A stretch of DNA of 5,943 nucleotides. Source: an uncultured Eubacteriales bacterium (GTDB lineage: Bacteria; Bacillota; Clostridia; Oscillospirales; Oscillospiraceae). A program made the translations under genes and the position numbers. The stretch covers positions 1 to 5,943 of the forward strand of contig URVR01000108.1 in the NCBI GenBank assembly GCA_900551355.1, given 5' to 3'. Of this stretch, positions 5,895 through 5,943 are shown piece after piece (within the stretch, counting starts at the first letter, position 1; every line of letters starts with the position of its first letter). The notes under the pieces are model-generated. The model was not told the DNA's origin. It saw nothing but the letters and a program-made list of their open reading frames with translations, and did no database searches.

Positions 5895-5943
5895 CTGTCT
5901 CTTATACACATCTCCGAGCCCACGAGACGTAGAGGAATCTCGT
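5895..5943. other. Illumina Nextera adapter read-through (not genomic)
   Basis: The terminal 49 bases are sequencing-library adapter. Positions 5895-5913 are the 19-bp Tn5 mosaic end CTGTCTCTTATACACATCT. Positions 5914-5928 (CCGAGCCCACGAGAC) are the Nextera read-2 tail. Positions 5929-5936 (GTAGAGGA) match the i7 index known as N712, and 5937-5943 (ATCTCGT) is the start of the P7 sequence. Genomic sequence therefore ends at about 5894. It is not a natural transposon end, although the mosaic end derives from Tn5. Confidence 0.99.

Noticed and set aside
5895..5913. Tn5 transposon end
   Set aside because: The 19-bp mosaic end is followed directly by Nextera read-2 tail, index and P7 sequence, so it is library adapter and not an inserted element.

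Overview
The window is a piece of a GC-rich, low-intergenic-space bacterial chromosome, with every real gene on the minus strand. Read 5'->3' on that strand (right to left) it carries a structured RNA region, a small membrane protein, dxs, tlyA, nadK, argR and the first two thirds of recN. The dxs-tlyA-nadK-argR-recN order is a classic Firmicutes cluster. Together with the protein sequences and the high GC this suggests an anaerobic Clostridia member, perhaps an Oscillospiraceae/Ruminococcaceae-type gut organism; that placement is inference. The last 49 bases are not organismal DNA but Illumina Nextera adapter, so this is the end of a short-read contig.

Layout on the + coordinates: 1-1150 recN (3' part missing); 1173-1625 argR; 1615-2493 nadK; 2490-3308 tlyA; 3305-5146 dxs; 5166-5714 a 182-residue multipass membrane protein that best fits OapA, the protein partner of OLE RNA; about 5731-5894 a non-coding, hairpin-rich stretch that best fits the 3' part of an OLE (ornate, large, extremophilic) RNA; 5895-5943 adapter. 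The genes are packed as one operon: 19 bp between oapA and dxs, ATGA overlaps at dxs/tlyA and tlyA/nadK, an 11-bp overlap at nadK/argR and a 22-bp gap before recN. No terminator or internal promoter is convincing.

The operon mixes isoprenoid precursor supply (Dxs), 2'-O-methylation of rRNA (TlyA), NADP supply (NadK), arginine-responsive regulation (ArgR) and DNA repair (RecN). The striking part is the upstream end. A structured RNA leader directly before a small membrane protein and dxs is the known genomic setting of the OLE RNA-OapA ribonucleoprotein, one of the largest structured bacterial RNAs of incompletely understood function. The contig breaks inside that RNA, so only its 3' end can be seen.
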